From: an uncultured Porphyromonadaceae bacterium
Lineage (GTDB): Bacteria; Bacteroidota; Bacteroidia; Bacteroidales; Muribaculaceae
NCBI GenBank assembly: GCA_900548975.1
Contig: URMS01000027.1
Location: 1-38,450 of the forward strand
DNA: 38,450 nt
Direction of reading: 5' to 3'
Below the pieces are notes generated by a model. The model was not told the DNA's origin and did no database searches. It worked only from the letters and a program-made list of their open reading frames with translations. Positions 1 to 8,877 of this stretch are shown piece by piece. Position numbers and translations under genes: made by a program. The first letter of the stretch is position 1. Every line of letters begins with the position of its first letter.

Positions 1-56
1 GAACCGAATTTATTTAATTTTTAACCACGTCCATTTTTAGTGGACAGTAGTGATCT
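1..56. mobile_element. possible insertion-sequence end or rearrangement junction before the fimbrillin gene
   Basis: The bases before the fimbrillin gene do not look like its native leader. A hairpin (GTCCA at 29-33, TGGAC at 41-45) is followed by an in-frame TGA at 51-53, and no signal-peptide n-region, Bacteroidota -7 box or start codon is present. The coding phase remains open from 54 onward, which suggests the native reading begins at about 54-60 and that foreign DNA abuts it. An insertion-sequence terminus is the simplest explanation, but no transposase is in the window and the family is not identified. Confidence 0.35.
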
Positions 57-62
57 AAACTG

Positions 63-1874
63 ATGATGGGCCTCGCCGCTCTCTCCTTCGCGGCCTGCTC
101 CTCCGACGAACCCGCGCCCACTCCCGCCCCCGGCGATGGCGAAGGCACAACCATGTACCTCAACGTCAACGTCACCGACGCCAACAGCGCCCGCAGCCGT
201 GCTGACAGTTACCATGAAGATGGTAAGCCTGCAGATCCCGCTGGGGAAGGCGACTACGTATTCGGCAGCGACGCCGAGCACAACGTGAACAGCGCCGACT
301 TCTTCTTCTTCGACGAGGCCGGCCGATATATCACCCGCGCCAACGTATGGAAAACGGCTACCGGCATCGACAAGCCCAACATTGAAGCCATGGGCGCCAA
401 TACTCTGGTGCTCCGCAACCTCTCGAAGAACAATCTGCCCGTCTGGGTTATAACTGTGCTCAACGCTCCGTCTAACTTTGCCCAGGATGTAGAGACCAAC
501 AATTACACCATGCAGCAGCTTGCAAAACTGCCCTTCGCCATAAAGACCGGCGACAACTTCGTAATGAGCACAACCTCGTTCTTCGACGCGACCGAAACCG
601 AACGCTACGACAACGACCACTACTATGCGACCAAACTGAAGACCACCGACTTCATGACCGAGGTGCCTTCGGCAGACGATGTTAAAGAGAAGGCAGTGAA
701 AATATACGTAGAGCGTCTCGCCGCCAAATTCCAGATCACCGGTCTGGAGAAGGACGTATTCCCCGTAGAAGTGACCGTAGCCGGTAAACCCAACACCGGC
801 GACAATCCCAACGTAGAAGACGGCGACATCCCCTCCGCCAGCACCAAGCTCTATGTCAAGATTCTCGGCTTCGGTCTCTCCGGCCAGGAACCCGAAAGCA
901 ACCTCTCCAAGGACCTCGACGGTCTCCACGGCAGCACCGACCTCTGGACCAACTGGCCCAAATGGAACCACCCCGAATTCTACCGCAGCTACTGGGGCAA
1001 GTCGCGCAGCTACGGCGAAACAGCTCCCGCTCTCGAATACACCACATTCGCCGAAGCCAAAAACACCGTAGCCGAACCCATCTACGGTGTCGAGACCACC
1101 AACAGCGTCGCCAACCTTCAGACAGATGCCACCTCTAAGAACCTCAAGGTAAATCTGGTGACCAACGTCATCTTCACCGCACAGGTATTCTCCGACGAAG
1201 CATGCACAGAGGGTGTGGACCTGGTTGAATACAACGGTGTATACTTCACTAAAGACCAGTACATGAAGTATGTCCTCGGCAAACTCCTCGCTTCCGACGG
1301 CCTCAAATACTGGAAGAATGAAACGTCAACGGAAACAGAACTTCCCGATGGCGGCAAGAAGACCGTCTACACCTACGAACCCCTTACAATCGACGACTTC
1401 ACCTGCGACTGGACTGCCGCCAACACCGGCGAAACCGGCGCTATCCTCATCGAGTACAAGCCCGCAGAAGGCACCACCATCTGGAAGAACGGCCCCGACT
1501 GGAAAGAAGGCGACAAGAAAGTAGAAGCCACCGCTGCCGACGTAAACACCGAACTCAAAGAGTTCAACGCAACCAGCACAGCCACCGGCTTCAACAACGG
1601 CGCCATGTTCTACAACGTGCCCGTCGAACACCTCCTCGGCACCGACCAGCAGAATAACTACAAGATCGAAAACGAAGGTGAATACGGCATCGTCCGCAAC
1701 CACTGGTATCAGCTCAATGTCAACAAGGTAATCTCGCTCGGTCACGGCGTATTCCAGCCCGACGGCGACAATGCCGAAGAGCTGATCCCCGGCGACAAAG
1801 ACGTGAAATACGCTCTCGCCGCCCATATCAACATCCTCTCCTGGAAGATCGTTCAGCAGAGCGTAGATCTCTAA
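63..1874 (+). CDS. Mfa1-like major fimbrillin, 5' end probably damaged
   Basis: This 603-residue protein is a fimbrial shaft subunit of the Mfa1/FimA class, exported as a lipoprotein and polymerised on the outer surface by donor-strand exchange. It begins with a hydrophobic stretch and a lipobox LSFAAC (Cys12). The central ERLAAKFQI segment, the RNHWYQLNV motif near residue 558 and the C-terminal NILSWKIVQQ strand are typical of this class; the 2154-3224 product ends with a similar strand (INSWKLVLQ). The oddity is the N-terminus: the first Met is followed directly by the hydrophobic core with no Lys/Arg. An in-frame TGA lies 12 nt upstream, so the usual charged signal n-region is missing. 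Either the gene starts weakly at 63 or 66, or it was truncated by an insertion. Family assignment is strong; functionality is uncertain. Confidence 0.85.
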   Translation: MMGLAALSFAACSSDEPAPTPAPGDGEGTTMYLNVNVTDANSARSRADSYHEDGKPADPAGEGDYVFGSDAEHNVNSADFFFFDEAGRYITRANVWKTATGIDKPNIEAMGANTLVLRNLSKNNLPVWVITVLNAPSNFAQDVETNNYTMQQLAKLPFAIKTGDNFVMSTTSFFDATETERYDNDHYYATKLKTTDFMTEVPSADDVKEKAVKIYVERLAAKFQITGLEKDVFPVEVTVAGKPNTGDNPNVEDGDIPSASTKLYVKILGFGLSGQEPESNLSKDLDGLHGSTDLWTNWPKWNHPEFYRSYWGKSRSYGETAPALEYTTFAEAKNTVAEPIYGVETTNSVANLQTDATSKNLKVNLVTNVIFTAQVFSDEACTEGVDLVEYNGVYFTKDQYMKYVLGKLLASDGLKYWKNETSTETELPDGGKKTVYTYEPLTIDDFTCDWTAANTGETGAILIEYKPAEGTTIWKNGPDWKEGDKKVEATAADVNTELKEFNATSTATGFNNGAMFYNVPVEHLLGTDQQNNYKIENEGEYGIVRNHWYQLNVNKVISLGHGVFQPDGDNAEELIPGDKDVKYALAAHINILSWKIVQQSVDL

Positions 1875-1904
1875 TTCCGATCCCTCATAAACACCCATAA
1901 TACC

Positions 1905-1949
1905 GATAGCCGGGCCGAGGCCCGCGCCGAAGCCCGGCTATCCTTTTTT
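1905..1949 (+). terminator. intrinsic terminator after the fimbrillin
   Basis: An 11-bp stem, GATAGCCGGGC (1905-1915) pairing with GCCCGGCTATC (1932-1942), is followed by C and six T. It lies 31 nt after the fimbrillin stop and separates that gene from the anchor-tip operon, allowing the shaft subunit to be expressed at a different level. Confidence 0.85.
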
Positions 1950-1954
1950 CAAAT

Positions 1955-2060
1955 TATGAATTATGGCTTATGAATTATGAATTTCCTCATATTCCTAATC
2001 TCCTAATTTCATAATCTCCTAAATTCCTTATTTTCATTAACCATTAACCATTAACCTCAT
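1955..2060. repeat. AT-rich low-complexity intergenic repeats
   Basis: Short tandem-like units occur between the fimbrillin terminator and the anchor gene: ATGAATTATG-type units at about 1956-1983, CTCCTAA/TTCCTAA units at about 1990-2030, and CATTAAC repeated three times near 2036-2056. No open frame is present. I see no clear TAnnTTTG box before the gene at 2154, so the operon promoter is unassigned. Confidence 0.6.
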
Positions 2061-2153
2061 GAATTCCTCATCATAGCCCCCAACCACCACGATTTTTTTG
2101 ATTTCTCCTCATTTATATACCCTTATATCGAATAAAAAACATCACTTCATACG

Positions 2154-3224
2154 ATGAACCGCTCGAAAGCCACACATATCGCACGTAAACTCGCAATGGC
2201 GCTCATGACCGTCCTGACCATCGGCCTGACCGCCTGCGACTCCCTCATCTACGACTACGAAGGCGATTGCGACCCCCACTACAAAGTGCGCTTCCGCTTC
2301 GACTGGAACCTCCACTTTGCCGACGCATTCCCCCACGAGGTCAACGCCGTCACTCTCTACATCGTCGACCCGCAGTCGGGCAACATCGTATGGCAGAAAA
2401 GTGAAAGCGGAGCCGCCCTCAAAGAAGAAGGCTACCTTATGGATGTCGAAGATCTCGCCCCCGGCACCTACAACCTCATGGCATGGTGCGGCGAAGGCGT
2501 CGGTCCGCACTTCGACGTGCCCGAAGCCACCCACCACACCGGCCTCACATGCACCCTGCAGCGCAACCACGAGACCGGCCACGACGGCGGCACCGTGCGC
2601 ACCGACATCAAGCGCCTCTACCACGGCCGCCTCGACGCCCAGGTATTCACCGAAGACGAAGGCACTCACATCTACACCGTGCCCCTTATCAAGAACACCA
2701 ACGAAGTAAACGTCGTGCTCCAGCACCTCTCGGGCGAGCCCGTCGACAAGGACGACTACACCTTCACCATCACCGCCGCCAACGGCTCCATGGACTGGGA
2801 CAACCACCTTCTCGACGACGAAACCATCACCTACTACGCCCACACCACCGCCGGAGGCACTGCCGGTGTCATATGGCCCCAGGGCCCCGACGATCCCTCG
2901 GTCGAAACCATGGGTTCGCGCGCTCCACTCACACAGATGAGCGCATGCGTGGCATCGCACACCATCAGCCGCCTCACCACAGAGCAGCGCAAGGACGTGC
3001 TCGTGACCGTATACAACAAAAAAGGCGAGAAAATACTCTCCATACCCCTCATCGACTACGCACTTCTGGTGAAAGGCAGCTACGCCAAAATGGACGACCA
3101 GGAATACCTCGACCGTCAGGACAAATACGACCTCGTGTTCTTCCTCGATCAGGGCGACCGCTGGATGAACGCCTACATCTACATCAACTCCTGGAAACTC
3201 GTCCTCCAGGACACCGAACTCTGA
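2154..3224 (+). CDS. FimB/Mfa2-family fimbrial anchor lipoprotein
   Basis: This 356-residue protein matches the Mfa2/FimB family, which anchors minor-type fimbriae in the outer membrane and limits their length. A long charged n-region (MNRSKATHIARK), a hydrophobic core and the lipobox GLTAC (Cys28) give a lipoprotein signal. The mature start CDSLIYDYEGDCDPHYKVRF is characteristic of Mfa2 proteins. The C-terminus has the strand INSWKLVLQDTEL, similar to the end of the fimbrillin upstream. It is the first gene of a three-gene run, with 36 nt to the next gene. The start is chosen as the only ATG giving a complete signal peptide. A large antisense open frame here is a codon-bias shadow. Confidence 0.9.
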   Translation: MNRSKATHIARKLAMALMTVLTIGLTACDSLIYDYEGDCDPHYKVRFRFDWNLHFADAFPHEVNAVTLYIVDPQSGNIVWQKSESGAALKEEGYLMDVEDLAPGTYNLMAWCGEGVGPHFDVPEATHHTGLTCTLQRNHETGHDGGTVRTDIKRLYHGRLDAQVFTEDEGTHIYTVPLIKNTNEVNVVLQHLSGEPVDKDDYTFTITAANGSMDWDNHLLDDETITYYAHTTAGGTAGVIWPQGPDDPSVETMGSRAPLTQMSACVASHTISRLTTEQRKDVLVTVYNKKGEKILSIPLIDYALLVKGSYAKMDDQEYLDRQDKYDLVFFLDQGDRWMNAYIYINSWKLVLQDTEL

Positions 3225-3260
3225 TAAAAATTCAGGCATAAAACCAAACTGAAATCTAAG

Positions 3261-5042
3261 ATGACTCTCAGCCAACACAACATACTCACGTCGCTCAAAG
3301 GCGTGCTCCGGCGGTCGACAAGCGCTTTGCTGGTCGCTGTACTTTGTCTGCCTGTTGCGATGTCGTGCTCGGAGACTGCAGAGGTGCCTGAACCAGAACC
3401 CTCTTTCCCGACTCAAGACACAAAAATAACCGCAGGTATCACTCTGACAGTAACCACCGGCAATATATCGCGTGCCGCCGGCACACTCGGTCCCGACTAC
3501 GATACAGGCTCCGGTTATGAAAACTATATCGACATCGAAAACGGTGATTTCCGCTTCTATTTCTTCGATGCCGACGACAACACTTTCATCGCTCCCTTCA
3601 ATATAGAGATCCTCATTCCCCAATACGAAACCGTAACTTCGAAACGCTACATCGCCTCCGGAAAGGTCGATCGTGAATTTGCCGACAGAAAAGATCTTGT
3701 GCTCGTCGCACTTGCCAACTGGAAGACATATCCGGCCGAAAACGCTCTCGTACCCGGAGTTACCACCATCGAAGACATTTGCAGCCGGACTTATGACTTC
3801 ACGACTCAGATGATGGAGCTTTCCGATAAAAACACCATACCTCTCTATGGTGTGACCAATATCCTCAACCCCATACCGAGACAGACCAATTCCGCCGACC
3901 TCGGCAAAATACATCTGCTTCGGGCTTTCGCTAAAATCGAAGTCAACCGCTACGAAGGCGGATTCGAGATCGACAACGTGAAACTTCGCCGTTACAGTTC
4001 GCGCGGCTTCTGCGCCCCGACTGGCATCTACCGTCAGAACGACTATGTACACGGCAACTACGAACAGGACTATGCCAACACCCCGCATATACCCGATGGC
4101 TCATATACCGACCGTGAACTGCCTTTTATAAAAGTTACCGACGACATGTATGTGGCGTACGTACCCGAGTTCGATAACTTAAGCGATGCAGCCCGGCGTT
4201 CGACTATAGCCATACAGTTCCGCGCCACCAACGAACCCGATATCATAGAATTCAAATACTACGACGGCCCCCGGCAGGGACAGCACTTCAACATACTGCG
4301 CAACTACTGGTATCGCTTCGATGTCCGCAAGAAAGGCGTCATAGTACAGGTAGTTCCCTACAGCGAGATACTTCTCAATCCGATTTTCGGTCTTGACAGC
4401 AATCTCGAGCTTGTAGAAATAGAAATAGACGGTGTAAAATACTATTACGACCGCGAAACAGGCAAATTCTACGACGAAAACCTCCGTCTTATCGACAACC
4501 CGTACTTCGGCAACGTAGACCCCGTGACAGGATGGTATATACAGCGCGACGACAACAACCTGATCATCAATTATTACGATCAGAGCACCGGCTACTCTTA
4601 TGCCATAAACAAAATTACCCGAATACTCAATCCTGTCAACAACCGTGATGAAGAGAATGAAAACCTGATGAAAATACAGGCATCCTTCACAGGCAATCTC
4701 CTTTACTATCACGATAAGACCCGAAGCATTCTTCTGGCCACGGACAAAACCACGGAGATTCAGAATCCCTTCGACTACTACGACAAGACAGACAACATAG
4801 TACGCTATGTAAGCAGAGACCGCAAATGGACCTACGGCTACTTCAGCATGAAAGACAATGCATGGTATGCCCCCGACCGCACCACTGTGATCGCCGATCC
4901 TTTCGCGGCAATAGATCCCGACACGAAACGAATTAAATATACAAACTCCGACGGCTCGAAAGTCTACGGATACTATTCTATCGACGACAACAAATGGTAT
5001 AACGCAGCCTCGGGAGATTCCGAAATCAAAAATCCGTTTTAA
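3261..5042 (+). CDS. fimbrillin-like lipoprotein with five C-terminal ~45-residue repeats
   Basis: This is a 593-residue exported lipoprotein with lipobox PVAMSC (Cys36). Residues ~55-365 resemble a Mfa-like fimbrillin, with LLRAFAKIEVNRY near 222 and a closing HFNILRNYWYRFDV near 345-358. After that the protein continues with tandem repeats, each ending in a (I/L)x(N/D)P(F/Y/I/V) motif starting at residues 371, 411, 455, 500, 544 and 589. The spacing is 40, 44, 45, 44 and 45 residues, and the last motif is the C-terminus itself. Repeats four and five share YGYFSMKDNAWY and YGYYSIDDNKWY. The gene sits between the Mfa2-like anchor and the DUF4906-like protein, with only 8 nt before the next gene. 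Its role is inferred to be a minor or tip-associated fimbrial subunit; the repeat tail is not one I recognise. Confidence 0.8.
   Translation: MTLSQHNILTSLKGVLRRSTSALLVAVLCLPVAMSCSETAEVPEPEPSFPTQDTKITAGITLTVTTGNISRAAGTLGPDYDTGSGYENYIDIENGDFRFYFFDADDNTFIAPFNIEILIPQYETVTSKRYIASGKVDREFADRKDLVLVALANWKTYPAENALVPGVTTIEDICSRTYDFTTQMMELSDKNTIPLYGVTNILNPIPRQTNSADLGKIHLLRAFAKIEVNRYEGGFEIDNVKLRRYSSRGFCAPTGIYRQNDYVHGNYEQDYANTPHIPDGSYTDRELPFIKVTDDMYVAYVPEFDNLSDAARRSTIAIQFRATNEPDIIEFKYYDGPRQGQHFNILRNYWYRFDVRKKGVIVQVVPYSEILLNPIFGLDSNLELVEIEIDGVKYYYDRETGKFYDENLRLIDNPYFGNVDPVTGWYIQRDDNNLIINYYDQSTGYSYAINKITRILNPVNNRDEENENLMKIQASFTGNLLYYHDKTRSILLATDKTTEIQNPFDYYDKTDNIVRYVSRDRKWTYGYFSMKDNAWYAPDRTTVIADPFAAIDPDTKRIKYTNSDGSKVYGYYSIDDNKWYNAASGDSEIKNPF
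4389..5039 (+). repeat. coding tandem repeats, five units of about 120-135 bp
   Basis: The units encode residues 377-416, 417-460, 461-505, 506-549 and 550-593 of the fimbrillin-like lipoprotein. They are diverged at DNA level but periodic at protein level, with a closing NP(F/Y/V) motif and an internal YY/YGY-x-D-x-W/Y pattern. Confidence 0.7.
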
Positions 5043-5050
5043 ACCAGACA

Positions 5051-8000
5051 ATGACTAAAAAGATACAAAATATAATCGCCACCGTCTTCTTCGCAGCCAC
5101 CGCACTGGCCATCTGCGGCTGTGTCGATGATTTTCGCCCCGGCTTCGGCACTCTTGGCGAAGGCGAGTCGGCTATCGATGTCACTGTGAGCTTTGAAGCA
5201 CCGGCATCAGTATCTCTTGATTCGCGCAGCGGCGTTGACAAAGGCAACGTGATGGATGGTATCAGCGATTTCTTCCTCATTATCTACCACGAAAATATCA
5301 ACGATACTTTCGACGATGGCAAGACATACAAATGCATACAGGTGTTCAAAGACGGAAACTTCGCCACATCCGGTGATCCTGATTTCCGATTCGAACCGAT
5401 GAAATATGAACTGGCCGACAACCGACTTCCATCCGAAAGCACTCTGCAGAACGATGCCACCGGCCGCCTCACATTCAAACTCTTCCTCGAGTCGGCGCGC
5501 TATCGTGTGTACGGTGTGGCCAACATCCCCGAACTCGCCTCCTACGACCTTACTACGCCCGAACAGCTCAAAGCTATAGAACGGACGTGGCTCAAAGGCG
5601 GAAAAGTGGATCTCACAAAGAATTCAGAGATGTATGGTGTGTTCAGCGTCGCGCCCAACCGCTTCGCTCCCGAACAGGCCATTCCACTGCAGGCAGGCAG
5701 CGCAACCATGCATTGCTGGCTCAACCGCCTGGCCTCGAAAGTGACGGTATCTTTCGACGGCTCCGACCTTTTCGACGATGTTCAGATTTTCATTACCGAT
5801 GTCAAGGTGTTCGATGTGGCAAAAAAATGTCAGCTCGGCAACCCCAATACTCCCGGACAGGACCCTGCCAACCCCGATAAAATGCTCCCCGCCGCCGGCA
5901 GTGTGCGCTACGATGTGGAAAACGGCCTGATCGAAGATGGCGGGACGATACATCTGCAGGATATTCCCGCCTCTTTCGACCCCATGGCCATCAATCCGGA
6001 CAATTATATCCACATCTGCAACAATACTCATCCATATCACAGCAAGGGTGATAACGGAACCGATACATCGATCCGCGACGACCGCCACAAAACCGATGCC
6101 ACTTCATTCTTCTTCTATGAAAACCTTCAGGGCACGGGCGATTCCAAATTTCAGGATGCCGACGGCGACGGTGCCATCGACACACCCAACTGGGAGGAAA
6201 AGGACGGCGACGAAGGCTGGAAAGACAAAAAGCCCTACGGCACATGGGTGGAAGTGTCGGGTTGGTACCGTTGCGGCACAGCTGCAATGGGCAGTGCGCC
6301 GCATCTCGGAGGCGGACCGATAAAATATCGCTTCATGCTCGGCGGCGACACTGATAAAGACTACAATGTGCGCCGAAACCATCACTATAAGCTTACACTC
6401 AAGTTCAAAGGCTACGGCAACGATGCCGACTGGCACGTACAGTACAAAGAGGAGACAGGCATATACTCCATGACCCCACAGTATATTTCCTATCTCTACA
6501 ATAAAAAAATGATGTCGACAGTAAAGATAATGGGCACACTCAATCCGCAGAATCCATATCTCTACGCCACAATCGTCGGCAGCGACAAATCCGGTGCACC
6601 ATCAGGCTTCCCTACTACCGGCGACGCGACACAGGAAGATCCACGCCCCACATGGTGGCGTCCATGGGGTGATGACTCCGACAACTACCCCGACCCGAGA
6701 ACCGAGACCGATAAAAACGGCCGTCCCATATATTACGACAAATATATAAACTCAGGCGATCTTTTAGACGGACCCTGGAACACATTCCTGACGCTGAGAG
6801 AAGTAAAATATGTGAAGATCCCCGACCCCAGCAATCCGGGCGCCTCTATTTCTAATCGAGCGACCAAGATAAACCGCCAATATTTCAACAAACAGATATC
6901 AGGCTACGCTAAATACGATATTCTCCATCCGAAAGACCACGACGAATACACAAAAACAAACGATGACGGCACTGATAACACTACCGGTCGTTATATTGTA
7001 GAAAACATAACCAGTAGCGGAACCAATATCGGCTATGTGGTAAATGTACCTCTGTACACCCGCGCAAAGGAGCTTGCAACCGCTACGGGTTTTACAGGCA
7101 ATAATCCCTATTCATCGTACCCTCGCAAAATGCAGGTGAGATATTCGGTATCTCTTATAAATCCCGATACAGGCAAGCCCGAATGGCATCACATGTATGT
7201 GGACATCATACAGGTTCGTCGTATCGAGAATCCTAAAGGCGTATGGCGTCGTGCCGGAAGCACTGAAGGTTTCCATGCCACTCTGCTTCGAATGAAGGAC
7301 ATCGACGGTCTCGATGATTACGAATCTTTCAAATCCGAAGGAAAATGGAGTGCAGAAGTGGTCGGTGATCCTATCATCACACTTAGCACTACACCAGAAG
7401 GCAGCGGCACCAATGTTCCCATGAGCTATGTCACACATATCGAGGGCATGGCAGGTATGCCGATAGACTTTCAGATAAACTTCACCGGTGCACAAGGCTG
7501 TGCCGCTGTAAAAGTACGATATCACAATTACACCTGCGAGCACGACATTTTCTGCCGCAACGGATACGATCCCATCGCCTTGAACGATGGTAGCTACACA
7601 CATCATCAGAGCGGAAAAACGACCAAATACAAACGATGGTCTTCTTTCAACGTCTATAGTTTCGACGCCAACGGCTACCCCATACCCACACAGTCGCCTC
7701 TTGAGGCAGGCTCGTTTTTCCGACGTGGAAGCAGCACGGCCCTGTTGGCATCCAACGACACTAAATACCCCAATCCACCGGTTAGCATCATCAGTCCTTC
7801 AAACATTCCCAGCTATATAGCACAGACCAACAATCCGTCGACAGGATCTTTCGATGTTATAAAAAAAGGTGGTGTCGCCACAACGTCTACATGGACTCAG
7901 TTGAAGCCTGACAAAGATGAATTATTCACCAACTGGGTAATCGGAAATGGCAAAGACGGTGAGCAGATCGCCACTATCGAAGACTTTTATACACTTGCCA

Positions 8001-8560
8001 ATCCGGGCGACCCCAACGATCCGTTGGGAGATATCAATTTCCCTATCAAAAAAGCATATGGAGTTGTATATGCAGATGGCGCTATCGAAACTCAGAAGAG
8101 CGTGAACATGGCCCATGGTTATACACGCGAAGATGGCCTTAATTCACCAAAAGGCATGAGAGGAATCGTTGTATATAACGCCAATGATATGCGACAGATA
8201 TTCCTGCCGATCGGAGCATCAGGCTATGGCCGTCGAAAAGGCTCGGGAGGTTGGTCGGCTCCACGAGACTATTCCGGGACTCTGAGATACGCCGGCCGTT
8301 CATACTACTTCGATTTAAGACAAACTGACATCGATGGAACACTGAGGTATGCGCCTCTGTTTTATGATCTTTTCAGAAGGCAGGGGGTTGTATACTGGTG
8401 CCGTAATAGACTAAGTTCTGTAGACGCTGAAGAACCTTATAATTCAAGCTCATTTGACATAAATTATTTTACCATGGGCTTTGAAGGATATCTTAACAAC
8501 AGCTGCGGTGAAGCAAGCACTAGCGACGCACTGTTCATCCGAACCGTTTTTGAAGAATAA
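5051..8560 (+). CDS. large DUF4906-like fimbria-associated lipoprotein
   Basis: This 1169-residue lipoprotein has signal MTKKIQNIIATVFFAATALA and a lipobox ending at Cys24 (ICGC). The early region (IDVTVSFEAPASVSLDSRSG, FFLIIYHEN, LNRLASKVTVSF) is fimbrillin-like. The fold is followed by a very long C-terminal part rich in Asp, Asn and aromatic residues, as in Bacteroidota DUF4906 proteins encoded beside Mfa2 genes. It starts 8 nt after the preceding gene and is followed by an intrinsic terminator, so it is the last gene of the operon. By analogy with long last-gene fimbrial proteins such as Mfa5, it is likely a tip adhesin; that role is inference. No von Willebrand A metal motif is evident. 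It contains DADGDGAID near residue 370, a possible calcium-binding loop. Confidence 0.8.
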   Translation: MTKKIQNIIATVFFAATALAICGCVDDFRPGFGTLGEGESAIDVTVSFEAPASVSLDSRSGVDKGNVMDGISDFFLIIYHENINDTFDDGKTYKCIQVFKDGNFATSGDPDFRFEPMKYELADNRLPSESTLQNDATGRLTFKLFLESARYRVYGVANIPELASYDLTTPEQLKAIERTWLKGGKVDLTKNSEMYGVFSVAPNRFAPEQAIPLQAGSATMHCWLNRLASKVTVSFDGSDLFDDVQIFITDVKVFDVAKKCQLGNPNTPGQDPANPDKMLPAAGSVRYDVENGLIEDGGTIHLQDIPASFDPMAINPDNYIHICNNTHPYHSKGDNGTDTSIRDDRHKTDATSFFFYENLQGTGDSKFQDADGDGAIDTPNWEEKDGDEGWKDKKPYGTWVEVSGWYRCGTAAMGSAPHLGGGPIKYRFMLGGDTDKDYNVRRNHHYKLTLKFKGYGNDADWHVQYKEETGIYSMTPQYISYLYNKKMMSTVKIMGTLNPQNPYLYATIVGSDKSGAPSGFPTTGDATQEDPRPTWWRPWGDDSDNYPDPRTETDKNGRPIYYDKYINSGDLLDGPWNTFLTLREVKYVKIPDPSNPGASISNRATKINRQYFNKQISGYAKYDILHPKDHDEYTKTNDDGTDNTTGRYIVENITSSGTNIGYVVNVPLYTRAKELATATGFTGNNPYSSYPRKMQVRYSVSLINPDTGKPEWHHMYVDIIQVRRIENPKGVWRRAGSTEGFHATLLRMKDIDGLDDYESFKSEGKWSAEVVGDPIITLSTTPEGSGTNVPMSYVTHIEGMAGMPIDFQINFTGAQGCAAVKVRYHNYTCEHDIFCRNGYDPIALNDGSYTHHQSGKTTKYKRWSSFNVYSFDANGYPIPTQSPLEAGSFFRRGSSTALLASNDTKYPNPPVSIISPSNIPSYIAQTNNPSTGSFDVIKKGGVATTSTWTQLKPDKDELFTNWVIGNGKDGEQIATIEDFYTLANPGDPNDPLGDINFPIKKAYGVVYADGAIETQKSVNMAHGYTREDGLNSPKGMRGIVVYNANDMRQIFLPIGASGYGRRKGSGGWSAPRDYSGTLRYAGRSYYFDLRQTDIDGTLRYAPLFYDLFRRQGVVYWCRNRLSSVDAEEPYNSSSFDINYFTMGFEGYLNNSCGEASTSDALFIRTVFEE

Positions 8561-8571
8561 TCACTTCTCGA

Positions 8572-8603
8572 CGCCTCCGGCACCGCTGCCGGGGGCGTTT
8601 TTT
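8572..8603 (+). terminator. intrinsic terminator of the fimbrial operon
   Basis: CGCCTCCGGCA (8572-8582) pairs with TGCCGGGGGCG (8587-8597), with one G-T pair, a 4-nt loop and then six T (8598-8603). It lies 12 nt after the stop of the large lipoprotein. Confidence 0.9.
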
Positions 8604-8686
8604 GCACCGAGGAGCGAGGAGGAAGCCGGTGCCGGAGGCAGCTACTGTATGCGCAGAGCGCATACCGAGGACATTGTAGACACCGG

Positions 8687-8818
8687 GTGTAAAAAGTAAT
8701 AAGTGTAAAAAGTTAAGCATGTAGGGGCGAGAGAGGTCGGTGCCGGAGGCTCCTTCATACACGCTCCTCGCCCCTCAGCACCATCCTCTTAACTTTTTAC
8801 ACTTATTACTTTTTACAC
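8687..8818. repeat. long palindromic intergenic repeat, copy A
   Basis: A perfect 31-bp inverted repeat (8687-8717 and 8788-8818, consensus core AATAAGTGTAAAAAGTTAAG) encloses a second nested inverted repeat, AGGGGCGAG (8723-8731) with CTCGCCCCT (8767-8775). No open frame fits. Related palindromes occur at 33344-33393 and 36854-36999. The flanks between the operon terminator and this element contain repeated GGTGCCGGAGGC units (about 8629 and 8739). Confidence 0.85.
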
Positions 8819-8859
8819 TATTATTACATTCATTACCTTTTTCACCCATAAAAAATAGC

Positions 8860-8867
8860 TATCTTTG
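8860..8867 (+). promoter_or_regulatory. Bacteroidota -7 box for the GH25 gene
   Basis: TATCTTTG fits TAnnTTTG. The -33 region (CCTTTTT near 8836-8842) is weak. The start codon at 8878 is only 10 nt downstream, so the leader is very short. Confidence 0.6.
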
Positions 8868-8877
8868 CTAAAGAGAT

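Noticed and set aside
1955..2060. possible phase-variable promoter of the fimbrial operon
   Set aside because: Repeats are AT-rich and short, but there is no inverted repeat pair bracketing a promoter and no recombinase nearby.
2142..4088. 648-residue antisense open frame over the fimbrial genes
   Set aside because: Crosses two well-supported sense genes and their gap; composition is that of a shadow frame.
8600..8820. possible CRISPR-like repeats
   Set aside because: Only a nested palindrome and two GGTGCCGGAGGC units; no regular spacing and no Cas genes.
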